Source: an uncultured Acidobacteriota bacterium
GTDB taxonomy: Bacteria > Acidobacteriota > Terriglobia > Bryobacterales > Bryobacteraceae
Length of the DNA: 39,860 nt
Assembly: GCA_902826685.1 (NCBI GenBank)
Contig: CADEFT010000003.1
Span: forward strand, 183,207 to 223,066
Direction of reading: 5' to 3'
Position 1 is the first letter of the stretch, and every line of letters begins with the position of its first letter. Below, piece after piece: positions 14,133 to 22,619 of this stretch. The translations under genes were made by a program, and so were the position numbers. The notes below the pieces were generated by a model that saw only the letters and a program-made list of their open reading frames with translations, was not told where the DNA came from and made no database searches.

Positions 14133-15506
14133 ATGAGCCAAACCATAGACACCTACGTCGATCGGAACAAGACACGTTTTCTTAGCGAACTGAAGGACTT
14201 TATTAGAATTCCCTCCATCAGCACGCTGCCCGAAAACGCCGGCGACGTGCGGCGGGCCGCCGGGTTCACGGCCGCGCAGTTGCGTGCCGCCGGTCTCGAA
14301 AACGTCGAAATTGTCGAGACGGCGAAGCATCCCCTGGTCTATGCCGATTGGCTGCATGCCGAGGGCAAGCCGACGGTGCTTTGTTATGGGCACTACGACG
14401 TGCAGCCGCCCGATCCGCTCGATCTGTGGGTCACGCCGCCGTTTGAGCCCACCGAGCGCGACGGCAATCTCTATGCGCGCGGAGCGGTGGACGACAAGGG
14501 CCAGATGATGATGCATATCAAGGCGCTTGAAACGCTGCGCGCCTTAAGCGGCAGTACGCTGCCGGTGAACATCAAGGTCCTGATTGAAGGGGAGGAAGAG
14601 GTCGGCGGCGCATCGATCGCCAAGTACGTGCCCGAGCAGAAAGCGAAGCTCAAGGCCGATGTGGCGCTGGTCTCGGACACCGCGCTCTATGCCGAGGGCA
14701 TTCCCACCCTTTGCATCGGGCTGCGCGGCCTCGTTTATACGGAAGTGGAATGCACCGGCCCGGCCAAGGATCTGCATTCCGGATTGTATGGCGGGTCGGC
14801 GCCGAATCCGATTTTCGCGTTGATTGAGGTGCTTTCGAAAACCAAGGACGCGTCCGGGTGTATTCAAATTCCCGGCATGTATGAAGACTGGCAGGCACCG
14901 GCGGCGGCGGAACTGAATAGTTGGAAATCGCTGCCATTTTCCGAACCTGAATTTCTGGAAAAGGAAGTAGGCTCGGCGGCGTTGACGGGCGAGCCTGCGT
15001 ATTCGGTGCTGGAGCGTGTGTGGGCGCGGCCGACGCTCGAAGTTCATGGCATCGCGGGCGGGTTTACAGGATCGGGCGCCAAGACCGTGATTCCGTCGCG
15101 GGCGACGGCGAAGGTAAGCTTCCGCCTGGTGCCGGACCAGGATCCGGACAAGATCGTGGCCGGATTCCGGAGCTTTCTCAAAGCCCATACGCCGGCCGGC
15201 TGCAAGATCGAGTTGCGGGTGCTGAGCGGGTCTCCGGCGGTGGTGGTGAACCCGGACCATCCGGCCATCCGGGTGGCCGCCAGGGTATTTGAAGAAACCT
15301 TGGGACGGCCAACGGTATTTATACGTTCGGGGGGTTCGATTCCGATTGTGGGAGATTTCGCCAGGCATCTGGGGATCCCCACCGTTCTAATGGGTTTCGG
15401 ACTGCCCGACGACGCATTGCACTCGCCCAACGAGAAGTTCAAGATCGAGAATTACTTCACCGGGATTCGCACGATTGCACGGTTCCTCGAACAGTACGGA
15501 GAATAG
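14133..15506 (+). CDS. M20-family dipeptidase (zinc carboxypeptidase-like)
   Basis: 457 aa from ATG 14133 (MSQTIDTYVDRNK). The frame is open upstream to 13998, but the predicted promoter lies downstream of those starts. All di-zinc residues are visible: H87 and D89 (GHYDVQPPDPLD), D120 (RGAVDDKGQ), catalytic E154 with E155 (IEGEEEVGG), and D182 (LVSDTAL). Residues ~200-320 form the dimerisation lid (LHSGLYGGSAPNP). This is the classical dipeptidase/Xaa-His type that hydrolyses dipeptides in the cytoplasm; the length is normal. No SD is apparent. Its 3' end overlaps the presumed start of murJ, suggesting a two-gene operon. Confidence 0.92.
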   Translation: MSQTIDTYVDRNKTRFLSELKDFIRIPSISTLPENAGDVRRAAGFTAAQLRAAGLENVEIVETAKHPLVYADWLHAEGKPTVLCYGHYDVQPPDPLDLWVTPPFEPTERDGNLYARGAVDDKGQMMMHIKALETLRALSGSTLPVNIKVLIEGEEEVGGASIAKYVPEQKAKLKADVALVSDTALYAEGIPTLCIGLRGLVYTEVECTGPAKDLHSGLYGGSAPNPIFALIEVLSKTKDASGCIQIPGMYEDWQAPAAAELNSWKSLPFSEPEFLEKEVGSAALTGEPAYSVLERVWARPTLEVHGIAGGFTGSGAKTVIPSRATAKVSFRLVPDQDPDKIVAGFRSFLKAHTPAGCKIELRVLSGSPAVVVNPDHPAIRVAARVFEETLGRPTVFIRSGGSIPIVGDFARHLGIPTVLMGFGLPDDALHSPNEKFKIENYFTGIRTIARFLEQYGE

Positions 15507-17154
15507 ACCTACGCCTTCGGTCGTCACACCACCCCCGCGCGACGCACAGCCTCCTTCGGCGAGTGAGAACGTCGTGCGCTCGGCCGGCATCGCGTCGGTG
15601 GCGATTCTCGCCAGCCGCCTGACGGGCCTGGTGCGCGAGATCCTGATGGCGCGCCTGTTCGGCGCCAGCATGGTCAACGACGCCTTTGTACTGGGGTTCC
15701 GGATTCCCAACCTGACGCGCGATCTGTTTGCCGAGGGCGCGCTTTCGAGCGCCTTCGTTCCGACCTTCACCGAATACTTGAGCAAGCGCAGCAAGGAAGA
15801 GGCGGCGCGGCTGGCCAATCTGGTGGCCACGGCGATCTTCCTGGTGGTGGGCGGACTGTGCGTGGCGGGCGCGCTGATGGCGCCGGCGCTGGTCGACCTG
15901 GTGGCGCCGGGCTTTCATCAAGTACCGGGCAAATTCGAGCTGGCCGTCACGATGACGCGCATCATGTTCCCGTTCCTGCTGCTGGTGGCACTGGCCGCCC
16001 AGGCGATGGGTGTGTTGAACGCCTGCGGCATTTTCGGCATTCCGGCGATGGCCTCGACGATGTTCAACATTGGATCGGTGACCATCGGTTTGCTGATCGG
16101 GTTCGTGCTGGGCCCTTATCTGCACATTACGCCGATTCACGGCATGGCGATCGGCGTGGTGATGGGCGGCGGGCTTCAACTGGCCTGGCAGGTGCCGAGC
16201 CTGCTGCGGGCCGGGTTCCGCTTCCGTCCGGCGATCGACTGGTCGGACCCCGGCCTCAGGCGGATCATCATGCTGATGGGCCCGGCGCTGCTTGGCAACG
16301 CCGCGGTGCAGATCAACGTGACGGTGAACACGTACTTCGCTTCGTCGCTGGCGGGCGATGGGCCGGTGAGCTGGCTCGGTTATGCCTTCCGGTTTATGCA
16401 GCTTCCGCTGGGCCTGTTTGGAGTGGCGATGGCGACGGCGACGCTGCCATCGATTTCGCGCAGCGCCGCCAGCGGTAATTTCGACGAGTTCCGGCGTACG
16501 CTCTCGCGGTCGCTGGCGACGGTGTTTCTGTTGACCGTTCCCTCGTCGGTCGGCCTGTTCGTATTGGGGCAATCGATCATCGGATCGATCTATCAAGGCG
16601 GCAAGTTCGGACTGCACGACACGCAGCAGACGGCCTCGGCGCTGTCGTGGTTCGCGGTGGGGTTGATCGGCTACGCGGCGCTGAAGATTCTGGCTCCGGC
16701 GTTTTATGCGCTGGGCGATTCGCGCACGCCGATGATGGTCAGCCTGTGCTCGATCGTAATCAATTACGCGGCGGCCTCGGCAATGATCCGGTGGTTCGGG
16801 TTCGGACATTCGGGCCTGGCGTTCTCGACCTCGATCGTGGCGCTATTCAGTTCCATCGTCCTGTTCGTGCTGCTGCGCAACCGTCTGGGTGGGATCTATG
16901 GACGCGACCTGATGTCGAGCGTGTCCAAGGTGTCGCTGGCGGCGATCGGGATGGGCTGCGCGGTGACCGTTTCCAATACCCTGTTGCTCGGCTGGCTGGG
17001 CCTGACGCGCATGGCGTTTTTGGCCGACATCGCCGTTTCGATTCCCGTGGGCGTGCTGGTGTTTTATGGGTTCTGCCGCCAGTTGGGAGTGACGGAACTG
17101 GAGCCGGCGATGCGGGCGCTGGCTGGGCCGATTACACGGCGCTTCCGGCGTTAA
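15475..17154 (+). CDS. murJ: Lipid II flippase MurJ (MviN)
   Basis: 559 aa if the TTG at 15475 is used; a later start such as GTG about 100 bp downstream is possible, since the first ~35 residues are low-complexity Pro/Ser. About 14 membrane helices follow. Hallmarks are LASRLTGLVREILMARLFGAS near the N-terminus (the conserved R-x-x-G-x-x-R-E), DAFVLGFRIPNLTRDLFAEGALSSAFVP, and LAPAFYALGDSRTPM. It moves lipid II across the cytoplasmic membrane for peptidoglycan synthesis. The gene overlaps the M20 gene by 32 bp and abuts the stop of the convergent transketolase subunit with no gap. Confidence 0.93.
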   Translation: MHGSSNSTENRPTPSVVTPPPRDAQPPSASENVVRSAGIASVAILASRLTGLVREILMARLFGASMVNDAFVLGFRIPNLTRDLFAEGALSSAFVPTFTEYLSKRSKEEAARLANLVATAIFLVVGGLCVAGALMAPALVDLVAPGFHQVPGKFELAVTMTRIMFPFLLLVALAAQAMGVLNACGIFGIPAMASTMFNIGSVTIGLLIGFVLGPYLHITPIHGMAIGVVMGGGLQLAWQVPSLLRAGFRFRPAIDWSDPGLRRIIMLMGPALLGNAAVQINVTVNTYFASSLAGDGPVSWLGYAFRFMQLPLGLFGVAMATATLPSISRSAASGNFDEFRRTLSRSLATVFLLTVPSSVGLFVLGQSIIGSIYQGGKFGLHDTQQTASALSWFAVGLIGYAALKILAPAFYALGDSRTPMMVSLCSIVINYAAASAMIRWFGFGHSGLAFSTSIVALFSSIVLFVLLRNRLGGIYGRDLMSSVSKVSLAAIGMGCAVTVSNTLLLGWLGLTRMAFLADIAVSIPVGVLVFYGFCRQLGVTELEPAMRALAGPITRRFRR

Positions 17155-18120
17155 CTAGCGCTTGCGCTTTAGCACACGGCGGGCGGCGGCGGCGGCATTC
17201 GCGGCCGTCATGCCGTACTTCTCGATCAGATCTTCCGGCGTACCGGACTCGGCGTAGGTGTTGTGAATGCCCACAAATTCCATCGGACTGGGAGCCGACA
17301 GCGCCACCGCCTGAGCCACGCGGACTCCGAGGCCGCCGTCGGCCAGGTGTTCTTCGGAAACCACAATGGCGCCCGTTTCCGACGCCGCGCGGCGGATGGC
17401 TTCCTCGTCGAGCGGCTTAATGGTCGGCATATCGAGCACGCGGGCCGAAACGCCTTCGCCTTCGAGAATCTCGGCGGCGCGGATCGACTCCGCCACCATC
17501 AGGCCATGCGCGATGAGAGTGACATCCTTGCCCGGCACCAGTTCGATCGCTTTGCCGATCTCGAACTTCTGGCCTTCGGGGTAAATGATGGGCATCTTCG
17601 GGCGCCCGGCGCGCAGGAACACCGGCCCCTGATGGGCGGCGGCGAGGCGGACGAAAGCCGCCATTGAAACCTGATCGGACGGACTGAGCACGACGAATCC
17701 AGGCAGGCCGCAGGCGAGGTTCAGATCCTCGATGCTCATCTGCGACGGACCGTCTTCGCCGATCGAAATGCCGCTATGCGTACCAACCACTTTCAGGTTG
17801 ACGTTGGGATAGGCGGCGGTGACGCGCAACTGCTCGAAGCCCTTGTTCAGCACGAAGGCCGAGAAGCTGGCCACGAAGGGGATCTTGCCGCTCGAAGCCA
17901 GGCCGGCGCCGATGGCCACCATGTTCGCCTCGGCGATGCCGCAGGAAAAGAAGCGGTCCGGAAACTCCTTGGCGAAGAAGTGCACCATGGTCGATTTGGA
18001 AAGGTCGGCATCGCAGACGACGACGTCTTTGTTCTCGCGGCCGATATCGACCAGCGCGCGGCCGAACGCCTCGCGCGTGGCCATGCCGAGTTTCAGTTCG
18101 TATTTGGTTTTGGCGGCCAT
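17155..18120 (-). CDS. Transketolase, C-terminal subunit
   Basis: 321 aa. It carries the pyrimidine-binding domain of a split transketolase (DADLSKSTMVHFFAKEFPDRFFSCGIAEANMVAIGAGLA, then SGISIGEDGPSQMSIEDLNLACGLP) and the C-terminal domain (LIAHGLMVAESIRAAEILEGEGVSARVLDMPTIKPLD). With the N-terminal subunit encoded 1 bp upstream it forms the thiamin-diphosphate enzyme that transfers two-carbon ketol units in the non-oxidative pentose phosphate pathway. Its stop TAG lies immediately beside the murJ stop. Split transketolases are common in Acidobacteriota and archaea. Confidence 0.93.
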   Translation of the reverse strand: MAAKTKYELKLGMATREAFGRALVDIGRENKDVVVCDADLSKSTMVHFFAKEFPDRFFSCGIAEANMVAIGAGLASSGKIPFVASFSAFVLNKGFEQLRVTAAYPNVNLKVVGTHSGISIGEDGPSQMSIEDLNLACGLPGFVVLSPSDQVSMAAFVRLAAAHQGPVFLRAGRPKMPIIYPEGQKFEIGKAIELVPGKDVTLIAHGLMVAESIRAAEILEGEGVSARVLDMPTIKPLDEEAIRRAASETGAIVVSEEHLADGGLGVRVAQAVALSAPSPMEFVGIHNTYAESGTPEDLIEKYGMTAANAAAAARRVLKRKR

Positions 18121-18121
18121 G

Positions 18122-18943
18122 TTATGCCAGCTCCTTCAGCGCCAGTTCCCGCTCTTGGACGGTGGGCGCCACGCCGTGATACTTGGGGTTGTTCTCCATG
18201 AACGACACGCCTTTGCCCTTGACCGTGTGGGCCAGCAGCACCGTGGGCTTGCCCTTGGTGGCGGCCGCTTCGGCAAATGCAGCCTGCACGGCGGGGATGT
18301 TGTGCCCATCGAAATCGACCACGTGCCAGCCGAAAGCGCGCCACTTGTCGGCGAGCGGTTCGAGGTCCATGATGTCTTTCACAAACCCGTCCAACTGAAT
18401 CTTGTTGTAATCGACGATGGCCACCACGTTGTCCACCTTGTGGAACGCGCCGAACATGGCGGCTTCCCAGATCTGGCCTTCCTGAATCTCACCATCGCCA
18501 AGCATGGCGTAGGTACGCGACGGGCTGCCATCGAGACGCGCGGCGAGCCCCATGCCCAAGGCGACCGAGAGCGCCTGCCCCAGCGACCCGGTGGAGGCTT
18601 CGATGGCCGGAATAAAGCGCCGGTCGGGGTGGCCCTGATAGATCGATCCCAGCTTGCGGAGCGTGTTCAGCTTATCGACGGGGGTATAGCCCTGCATCGC
18701 CATGGCCGAATACAACACCGGAGCGGCGTGCCCTTTCCCCAGCAGGAAGCGGTCGCGATCTTTCCATTGCGGATTCTTGGGATCGTGGCGCATCACGTCC
18801 CAATAGAGCACCGCCAGGATCTCCACGGCGGAAAGCGAGCCGCCCGGATGTCCGCTCTTGGCCTCGGTGATCATATCGATGATGTGCCGGCGGATTTCTT
18901 TGCAAATCGCTTGGAGTTCTGTTACGTCTTTGGTTTGCGGCAT
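18122..18943 (-). CDS. Transketolase, N-terminal subunit
   Basis: 273 aa from ATG 18943 (MPQTKDVTELQAI). The frame is open to 19438, but that extension runs across the divergent HIT gene and is spurious. Thiamin-diphosphate-binding residues lie in SGHPGGSLSAVEILAVLYWDVM, GKGHAAPVLYSAMA and AMLGDGEIQEGQIWEAAMFGA (the GDG...N-like cofactor motif, ending around VDYNKIQLDG). It is the first gene of the two-gene transketolase operon, with a 1-bp gap to the C-terminal subunit. It diverges from the HIT gene with only 41 bp between start codons. Confidence 0.93.
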   Translation of the reverse strand: MPQTKDVTELQAICKEIRRHIIDMITEAKSGHPGGSLSAVEILAVLYWDVMRHDPKNPQWKDRDRFLLGKGHAAPVLYSAMAMQGYTPVDKLNTLRKLGSIYQGHPDRRFIPAIEASTGSLGQALSVALGMGLAARLDGSPSRTYAMLGDGEIQEGQIWEAAMFGAFHKVDNVVAIVDYNKIQLDGFVKDIMDLEPLADKWRAFGWHVVDFDGHNIPAVQAAFAEAAATKGKPTVLLAHTVKGKGVSFMENNPKYHGVAPTVQERELALKELA

Positions 18944-18984
18944 GCCTATCGAAACAAGCCTAACATGCCGGATGGGGAGCCCAA

Positions 18985-19404
18985 ATGACTCAAGCGGCGT
19001 GTACCTTTTGTGAAATCGGGAACGGCGCGCTACCGGCCGCCATCGTGTGGCGGGACGAGCGCTGCCTGGCGTTTCTCGACCACAAGCCATTGTTTCCGGG
19101 CCATGTGCTGCTGGTTCCGAACCTGCATGTGGAAACGCTGCCGGAATTGCCGGCCGCTCTGGTGGAACCGCTGTTTGTGCGGGCGCAGTTGCTGGCGGCC
19201 GCCGTGGAGGCGGCCTTCGGAGCCGAGGGATCGTTCGTCGCGGTGAACAACGTGGTGAGCCAGAGCGTCCCGCATCTGCACATCCACATCGTGCCGCGCA
19301 CCAAGGGCGACGGGCTGCGTGGATTTTTCTGGCCGCGGCGGAAGTACCGGGACGCGGCTCACCTGAAGGAAACGGCGGACCGGTTGATCCGGGTGCTCGG
19401 TTAG
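18985..19404 (+). CDS. HIT-family nucleotide hydrolase/transferase
   Basis: 139 aa. The histidine triad is HLHIHIVP (H97, H99, H101). The N-terminus CTFCEIGNG carries the paired cysteines of the zinc-binding HINT/Fhit-like branch, and residues 30-50 read FLDHKPLFPGHVLLVPNLHVE, typical for the family. Such proteins hydrolyse AMP-linked small molecules (adenosine phosphoramidates, dinucleoside polyphosphates). GGGGAG precedes the ATG as an SD. The last 4 bp overlap the convergent AAA ATPase gene. Confidence 0.92.
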   Translation: MTQAACTFCEIGNGALPAAIVWRDERCLAFLDHKPLFPGHVLLVPNLHVETLPELPAALVEPLFVRAQLLAAAVEAAFGAEGSFVAVNNVVSQSVPHLHIHIVPRTKGDGLRGFFWPRRKYRDAAHLKETADRLIRVLG

Positions 19405-20738
19405 GCTTCGTATTCCTCGGAAACGAAGGTGCTCTCAAAGGCGCGGTCGAGCGCTTCGGCGCTCAATTCCCACTTCATGCCTTCAAAGCGGATGAGGTCG
19501 ATGGCGTGCGTGATCACGTCGCGCGGCTGGCAGCGGCGGAACATCTTGCCGCTCGCCCGATAGCGCTTTTCCAGAAAGGCGTCGAGCGCGCCGGGCACGA
19601 TCGGCAGCTTCTTCTGCGTGCAGAAATCGAGGAAGATCTTGGTGAATTCCTTTTCGTCCGGGCTGCGCATGAACATCTTGTACTGAATGCGGCGCAGGAA
19701 GGCTTCATCGCCGATCTGCTCGGGGCGCAGGTTGGTGGAGAAGACCAGGAAGGTGTCGAAGGGCACCGACATCTTGCCGCCCGAAAGGAACGTGAAGTAA
19801 TCGACGCCTTTTTCCATCGGCACGATCCAGCGGTTCAGGACTTCGGCGGGCGAGACCTTCTGGCGGCCAAAGTCGTCGATGAGGTAGATGCCGTTGTTGG
19901 CTTTCAACTGGAACGGAGCGTCGTAGATGCGCGAATCCTGTTTGAAGGAAAGATCGAGCATCTCGAGAGCCAGTTCGCCGCCCGATACGATAAACGGCCG
20001 GCGCGCCTTGAACCAGCGGCCGTCGTAGGTGTTCTCTTCCGAGACGTTCCAGATGGACGGCTCGTCGCTTTCCGATTCCCCGTCCAGGCGGTGGTGATAA
20101 AGCGGATCGTAGATCTGAATGACCTGCCCGTTCGCTTCGATGGCGAAGGGGATATAGATCGGATCGCTCTCAATGCGCAGCAAGGCTTCGGCGATGTAAG
20201 TTTTGCCGTTGCCCGGCTGCCCGTAGATCAGAAACGATTTTCCGGCGTTCACCGCGGGTCCGACCTGGGTGATCATGCGGTCGTTGGTGACCATGTGCTT
20301 GAACGCGGCTTCGAGTTTGGCTCGATTCAGCCAGTTATCCGGGCGGCGCTGCTTCATCACGGCCGCCGTGTATTGTTCGAGCGGCACCGGGGCGCGGCCG
20401 GCGTAGGCGTTGGTCTCCAGATACTTCTGCGCCATGACGCGGCCCTGGTCGGAGAGCGCGAAGACGCTCGACACCGGCCCCATTCCAAACGAACGCTTGA
20501 CGCCAACCTGATGCTGGCTCTTGAAATAGTCCAGACTGGCTTCGATCAGACTGAAATTCAAGCCGACCTGCTTGGCCAGATCCCTTCCCCCCACCTCGCC
20601 GCGGAAGTAGATGATTTTGAGGATCAATTGCTGCAGCAGCGTTTCCGAAAGACCGGCTTCTTCCAGGGTCTGCGGAACCACGGGAAAGAACGGTTCGGTG
20701 GCCTCGGCAACCGGCATGGTCATGGTTTGGATCGCCAT
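19401..20738 (-). CDS. AAA-family ATPase with N-terminal winged-helix-like region
   Basis: 445 aa, no membrane segment. Residues ~30-115 look like a winged-helix module (LILKIIYFRGEVGGRDLAKQVGLNF, then FALSDQGR). The ATPase domain has Walker A GQPGNGKT (173-180), Walker B YLIDDF (285-290), a sensor region FLVFSTNLRPEQ and a C-terminal lid with RRCQPRDVITHAIDLI. The family is widespread in Acidobacteriota and related phyla but I cannot name a specific function. MoxR-type or dynein-type remodelling, or ATP-dependent regulation, are plausible. AGGAAAG precedes the ATG as an SD. It is not in an operon with its neighbours. Confidence 0.85.
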   Translation of the reverse strand: MAIQTMTMPVAEATEPFFPVVPQTLEEAGLSETLLQQLILKIIYFRGEVGGRDLAKQVGLNFSLIEASLDYFKSQHQVGVKRSFGMGPVSSVFALSDQGRVMAQKYLETNAYAGRAPVPLEQYTAAVMKQRRPDNWLNRAKLEAAFKHMVTNDRMITQVGPAVNAGKSFLIYGQPGNGKTYIAEALLRIESDPIYIPFAIEANGQVIQIYDPLYHHRLDGESESDEPSIWNVSEENTYDGRWFKARRPFIVSGGELALEMLDLSFKQDSRIYDAPFQLKANNGIYLIDDFGRQKVSPAEVLNRWIVPMEKGVDYFTFLSGGKMSVPFDTFLVFSTNLRPEQIGDEAFLRRIQYKMFMRSPDEKEFTKIFLDFCTQKKLPIVPGALDAFLEKRYRASGKMFRRCQPRDVITHAIDLIRFEGMKWELSAEALDRAFESTFVSEEYEA

Positions 20739-20837
20739 ACGTCTTTCCTGTTATCGGCACGGGAGGGCCTGATCGTTAGGCTGTTGCCCACCGCCTGGCG
20801 TTAGGCGATGGTCGCCATCGCGGCTGGCATGCGGATG

Positions 20838-20843
20838 TAATCT
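20838..20843 (+). promoter_or_regulatory. -10-like TAATCT, 7 nt before the binding-protein gene
   Basis: TAATCT is followed by GGTATCC and then ATG 20851. No SD lies in between. Compatible with a leaderless start; weak evidence alone. Confidence 0.25.
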
Positions 20844-20850
20844 GGTATCC

Positions 20851-21789
20851 ATGCGTCTCACCGCCGCCGCCCTCGTCTTCCTTCTGACGAGTTGCGGGGA
20901 TGGTTCCCATAAAACCCGTATCGCCGTCTTCCGGGGCGAGGAGTTGACGCCGCTCACGCAGGCTCTCGGCTACTTCGCCGACGAGCGCCTGGATGTCGAG
21001 ATTCTGGAAGTGCCCAGCAGTTCGAAAGCCATGGAAGCGCTGTTTGGAGAGAGCGTGGAAGCGGTCGCGGGCGGCTATGACCAGGCCATGCGGCTGGCGG
21101 CGGAAGGGCGGAATCCCAGATCGTTTCTGGTACTCACCGTGCGTTCGCCGTTGTCCCTGGTGGCCTCGCCCAAGTCGAAGGTGCGCACGATTGGCGCATT
21201 GAAAGGCGCGACGGTGGGCGTTTCCGCTTTCGGATCGAGCGGTCACAATCTGGTGAACCTGCTGGCGGCGCGGCATGGGTTGGCGGCCGGGGATCTCAAC
21301 GTCGTGGCGACCGGCGGCGGTCACAGCGTGACGGTGGCGGCGGCCGAACAGGGGCGGCTCGACGCGGTGGTCACGCTGCCCGCTTCGCTCAGTGTGCTGA
21401 GGGCGCGGCATCCGGATCTGGCCGTGCTGGCCGACGGCACTACGGCGGAAGGCACGCGGGCCATCTTCGGCGTGGACCGGTATCCAGCCGTATGCCTGAT
21501 GGCACGCGGGCAGTGGCTCGACCGGAATCAGGACACCGCGCGGCGGCTGGCGCGGGCGATGCGGCGAACGCTCGATTGGGTGCGCTCGCATACCGCCGAG
21601 GAGTTCGGCTCGAAGCTCGCCCGCGCCGACGACATCGAAGGCTTTCGCGCCACCATCGCTTCCGTTTCGCCAGATGGCCGCATGCCGTCCGGCGGACCGG
21701 AGGCGGTGCGGGACGCGCTGGCCGTTTCCGCACCGCAAGTCAAGCAAGTGAACCTCGCGGCCACTTACACCGAGGCGCTGGTGCCGTAA
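20851..21789 (+). CDS. NMT1/SsuA-type ABC substrate-binding lipoprotein (orphan)
   Basis: 312 aa. A lipoprotein signal ends at C15 (LVFLLTSC). The mature protein has the two-lobed NMT1/THI5-like fold: GYFADERLDVEILEVPSSSKAMEAL, AVAGGYDQAMRL, then TIGALKGATVGVSAFGSSGHNLVNLLA. This group binds sulfonates, nitrate, bicarbonate, taurine or pyrimidine precursors. No permease or ATPase gene is next to it, so it depends on a transporter elsewhere or works as a sensor. Given the sulfite dehydrogenase 10 kb away, sulfonate binding is possible but unproven. It converges on the TonB-domain gene with a 3-bp gap. Confidence 0.85.
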   Translation: MRLTAAALVFLLTSCGDGSHKTRIAVFRGEELTPLTQALGYFADERLDVEILEVPSSSKAMEALFGESVEAVAGGYDQAMRLAAEGRNPRSFLVLTVRSPLSLVASPKSKVRTIGALKGATVGVSAFGSSGHNLVNLLAARHGLAAGDLNVVATGGGHSVTVAAAEQGRLDAVVTLPASLSVLRARHPDLAVLADGTTAEGTRAIFGVDRYPAVCLMARGQWLDRNQDTARRLARAMRRTLDWVRSHTAEEFGSKLARADDIEGFRATIASVSPDGRMPSGGPEAVRDALAVSAPQVKQVNLAATYTEALVP

Positions 21790-21792
21790 GAC

Positions 21793-22602
21793 CTACGGCG
21801 CCAGCGTGAAGTTGACATCGATCTGCGTGGCCACCTCCACCGGATTTCCATTCAACAACGTCTTCTGATAGCGCCACTGGCGCACGGCGGCGAGGGCGGC
21901 GGGGGCGAGCATGGGATGGCCGTTGATGACTTCCAGCCTCGACACGCTGCCGTACTGGTCGATCTGCGCGTCCAGCCGCACGGTCCCTTGAATGCGCGCC
22001 TGCTTGGCTTCGGCCGGATAGGACGGGCGCGGCTGGTATTCGATCTTCGCCGCCTGCACGTTGCCTCCCACGCGAATGCTTTGGGCGCGAGGCTCCACCA
22101 TCAGCTTGTTCCCGGCGGTGAGGTAGGCGAGAAGCTTCAAATCGGTATCGGCCACGATCTGGCGCAGCGCGTCTTCGGCGCCCGCCGGAAGCGGGTCGCC
22201 TTCCTTCAACGGCACGCGAGGCAGAAGGCGCGCCTGCGCTTCGGGGGGAACGTTGGTGAACTCCACACCCTGGAACAGGCCGCGAGAGGGAGCCTCCGCC
22301 GCGTCGCGCTGCAGGGTGAAATTGAAGTCGATGTTGGCAGCGGCCGGCTTGCCGGTGGCGGCGTACTGCCAGTCGAGCGCGGCGATCTCAGCGGCACGCC
22401 GCAACTCCTTGGGCCCGCCAAGGACACGGGCCTCGGTAACCAGGCCGCGCTCGTCGATCTCGACCGCCACGGTTACCACTCCTTCGATCCGCTCCAGCTT
22501 GGCGGCGGGCGGATACTTGGGGTTCGCTTTGTGAATGACGGTGGGCTCGCCGGCCAGGGCCGGGAGCGAACACACGACGAGTAGAGGGAAGAAACGGTTC
22601 AT
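21793..22602 (-). CDS. Periplasmic protein with two TonB C-terminal-like domains
   Basis: 269 aa from ATG 22602, preceded by AAAGGAG. A signal peptide (MNRFFPLLVVCSLPALAGE) is followed by a first TonB-C-like domain (about 20-105, ANPKYPPAAKLERIEGVVTVAVEID) and a second one at about 185-269 (QPRPSYPAEAKQARIQGTVRLDAQID, ending DVNFTLAP). There is no transmembrane anchor beyond the signal. The second domain matches the C-terminal domain of the M56 protein just upstream at roughly 50 of 84 positions by eye, so one arose from the other by duplication. Likely role: periplasmic partner that contacts outer-membrane receptors or cell-wall components in the BlaI-controlled operon. Confidence 0.85.
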   Translation of the reverse strand: MNRFFPLLVVCSLPALAGEPTVIHKANPKYPPAAKLERIEGVVTVAVEIDERGLVTEARVLGGPKELRRAAEIAALDWQYAATGKPAAANIDFNFTLQRDAAEAPSRGLFQGVEFTNVPPEAQARLLPRVPLKEGDPLPAGAEDALRQIVADTDLKLLAYLTAGNKLMVEPRAQSIRVGGNVQAAKIEYQPRPSYPAEAKQARIQGTVRLDAQIDQYGSVSRLEVINGHPMLAPAALAAVRQWRYQKTLLNGNPVEVATQIDVNFTLAP

Positions 22603-22619
22603 CGGATTGGTGCTCCTTT

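Noticed and set aside
19047..20804. Long plus-strand open frame (585 aa) opposite the AAA ATPase
   Set aside because: Antisense shadow; the minus-strand frame has intact Walker A and B motifs and an SD.
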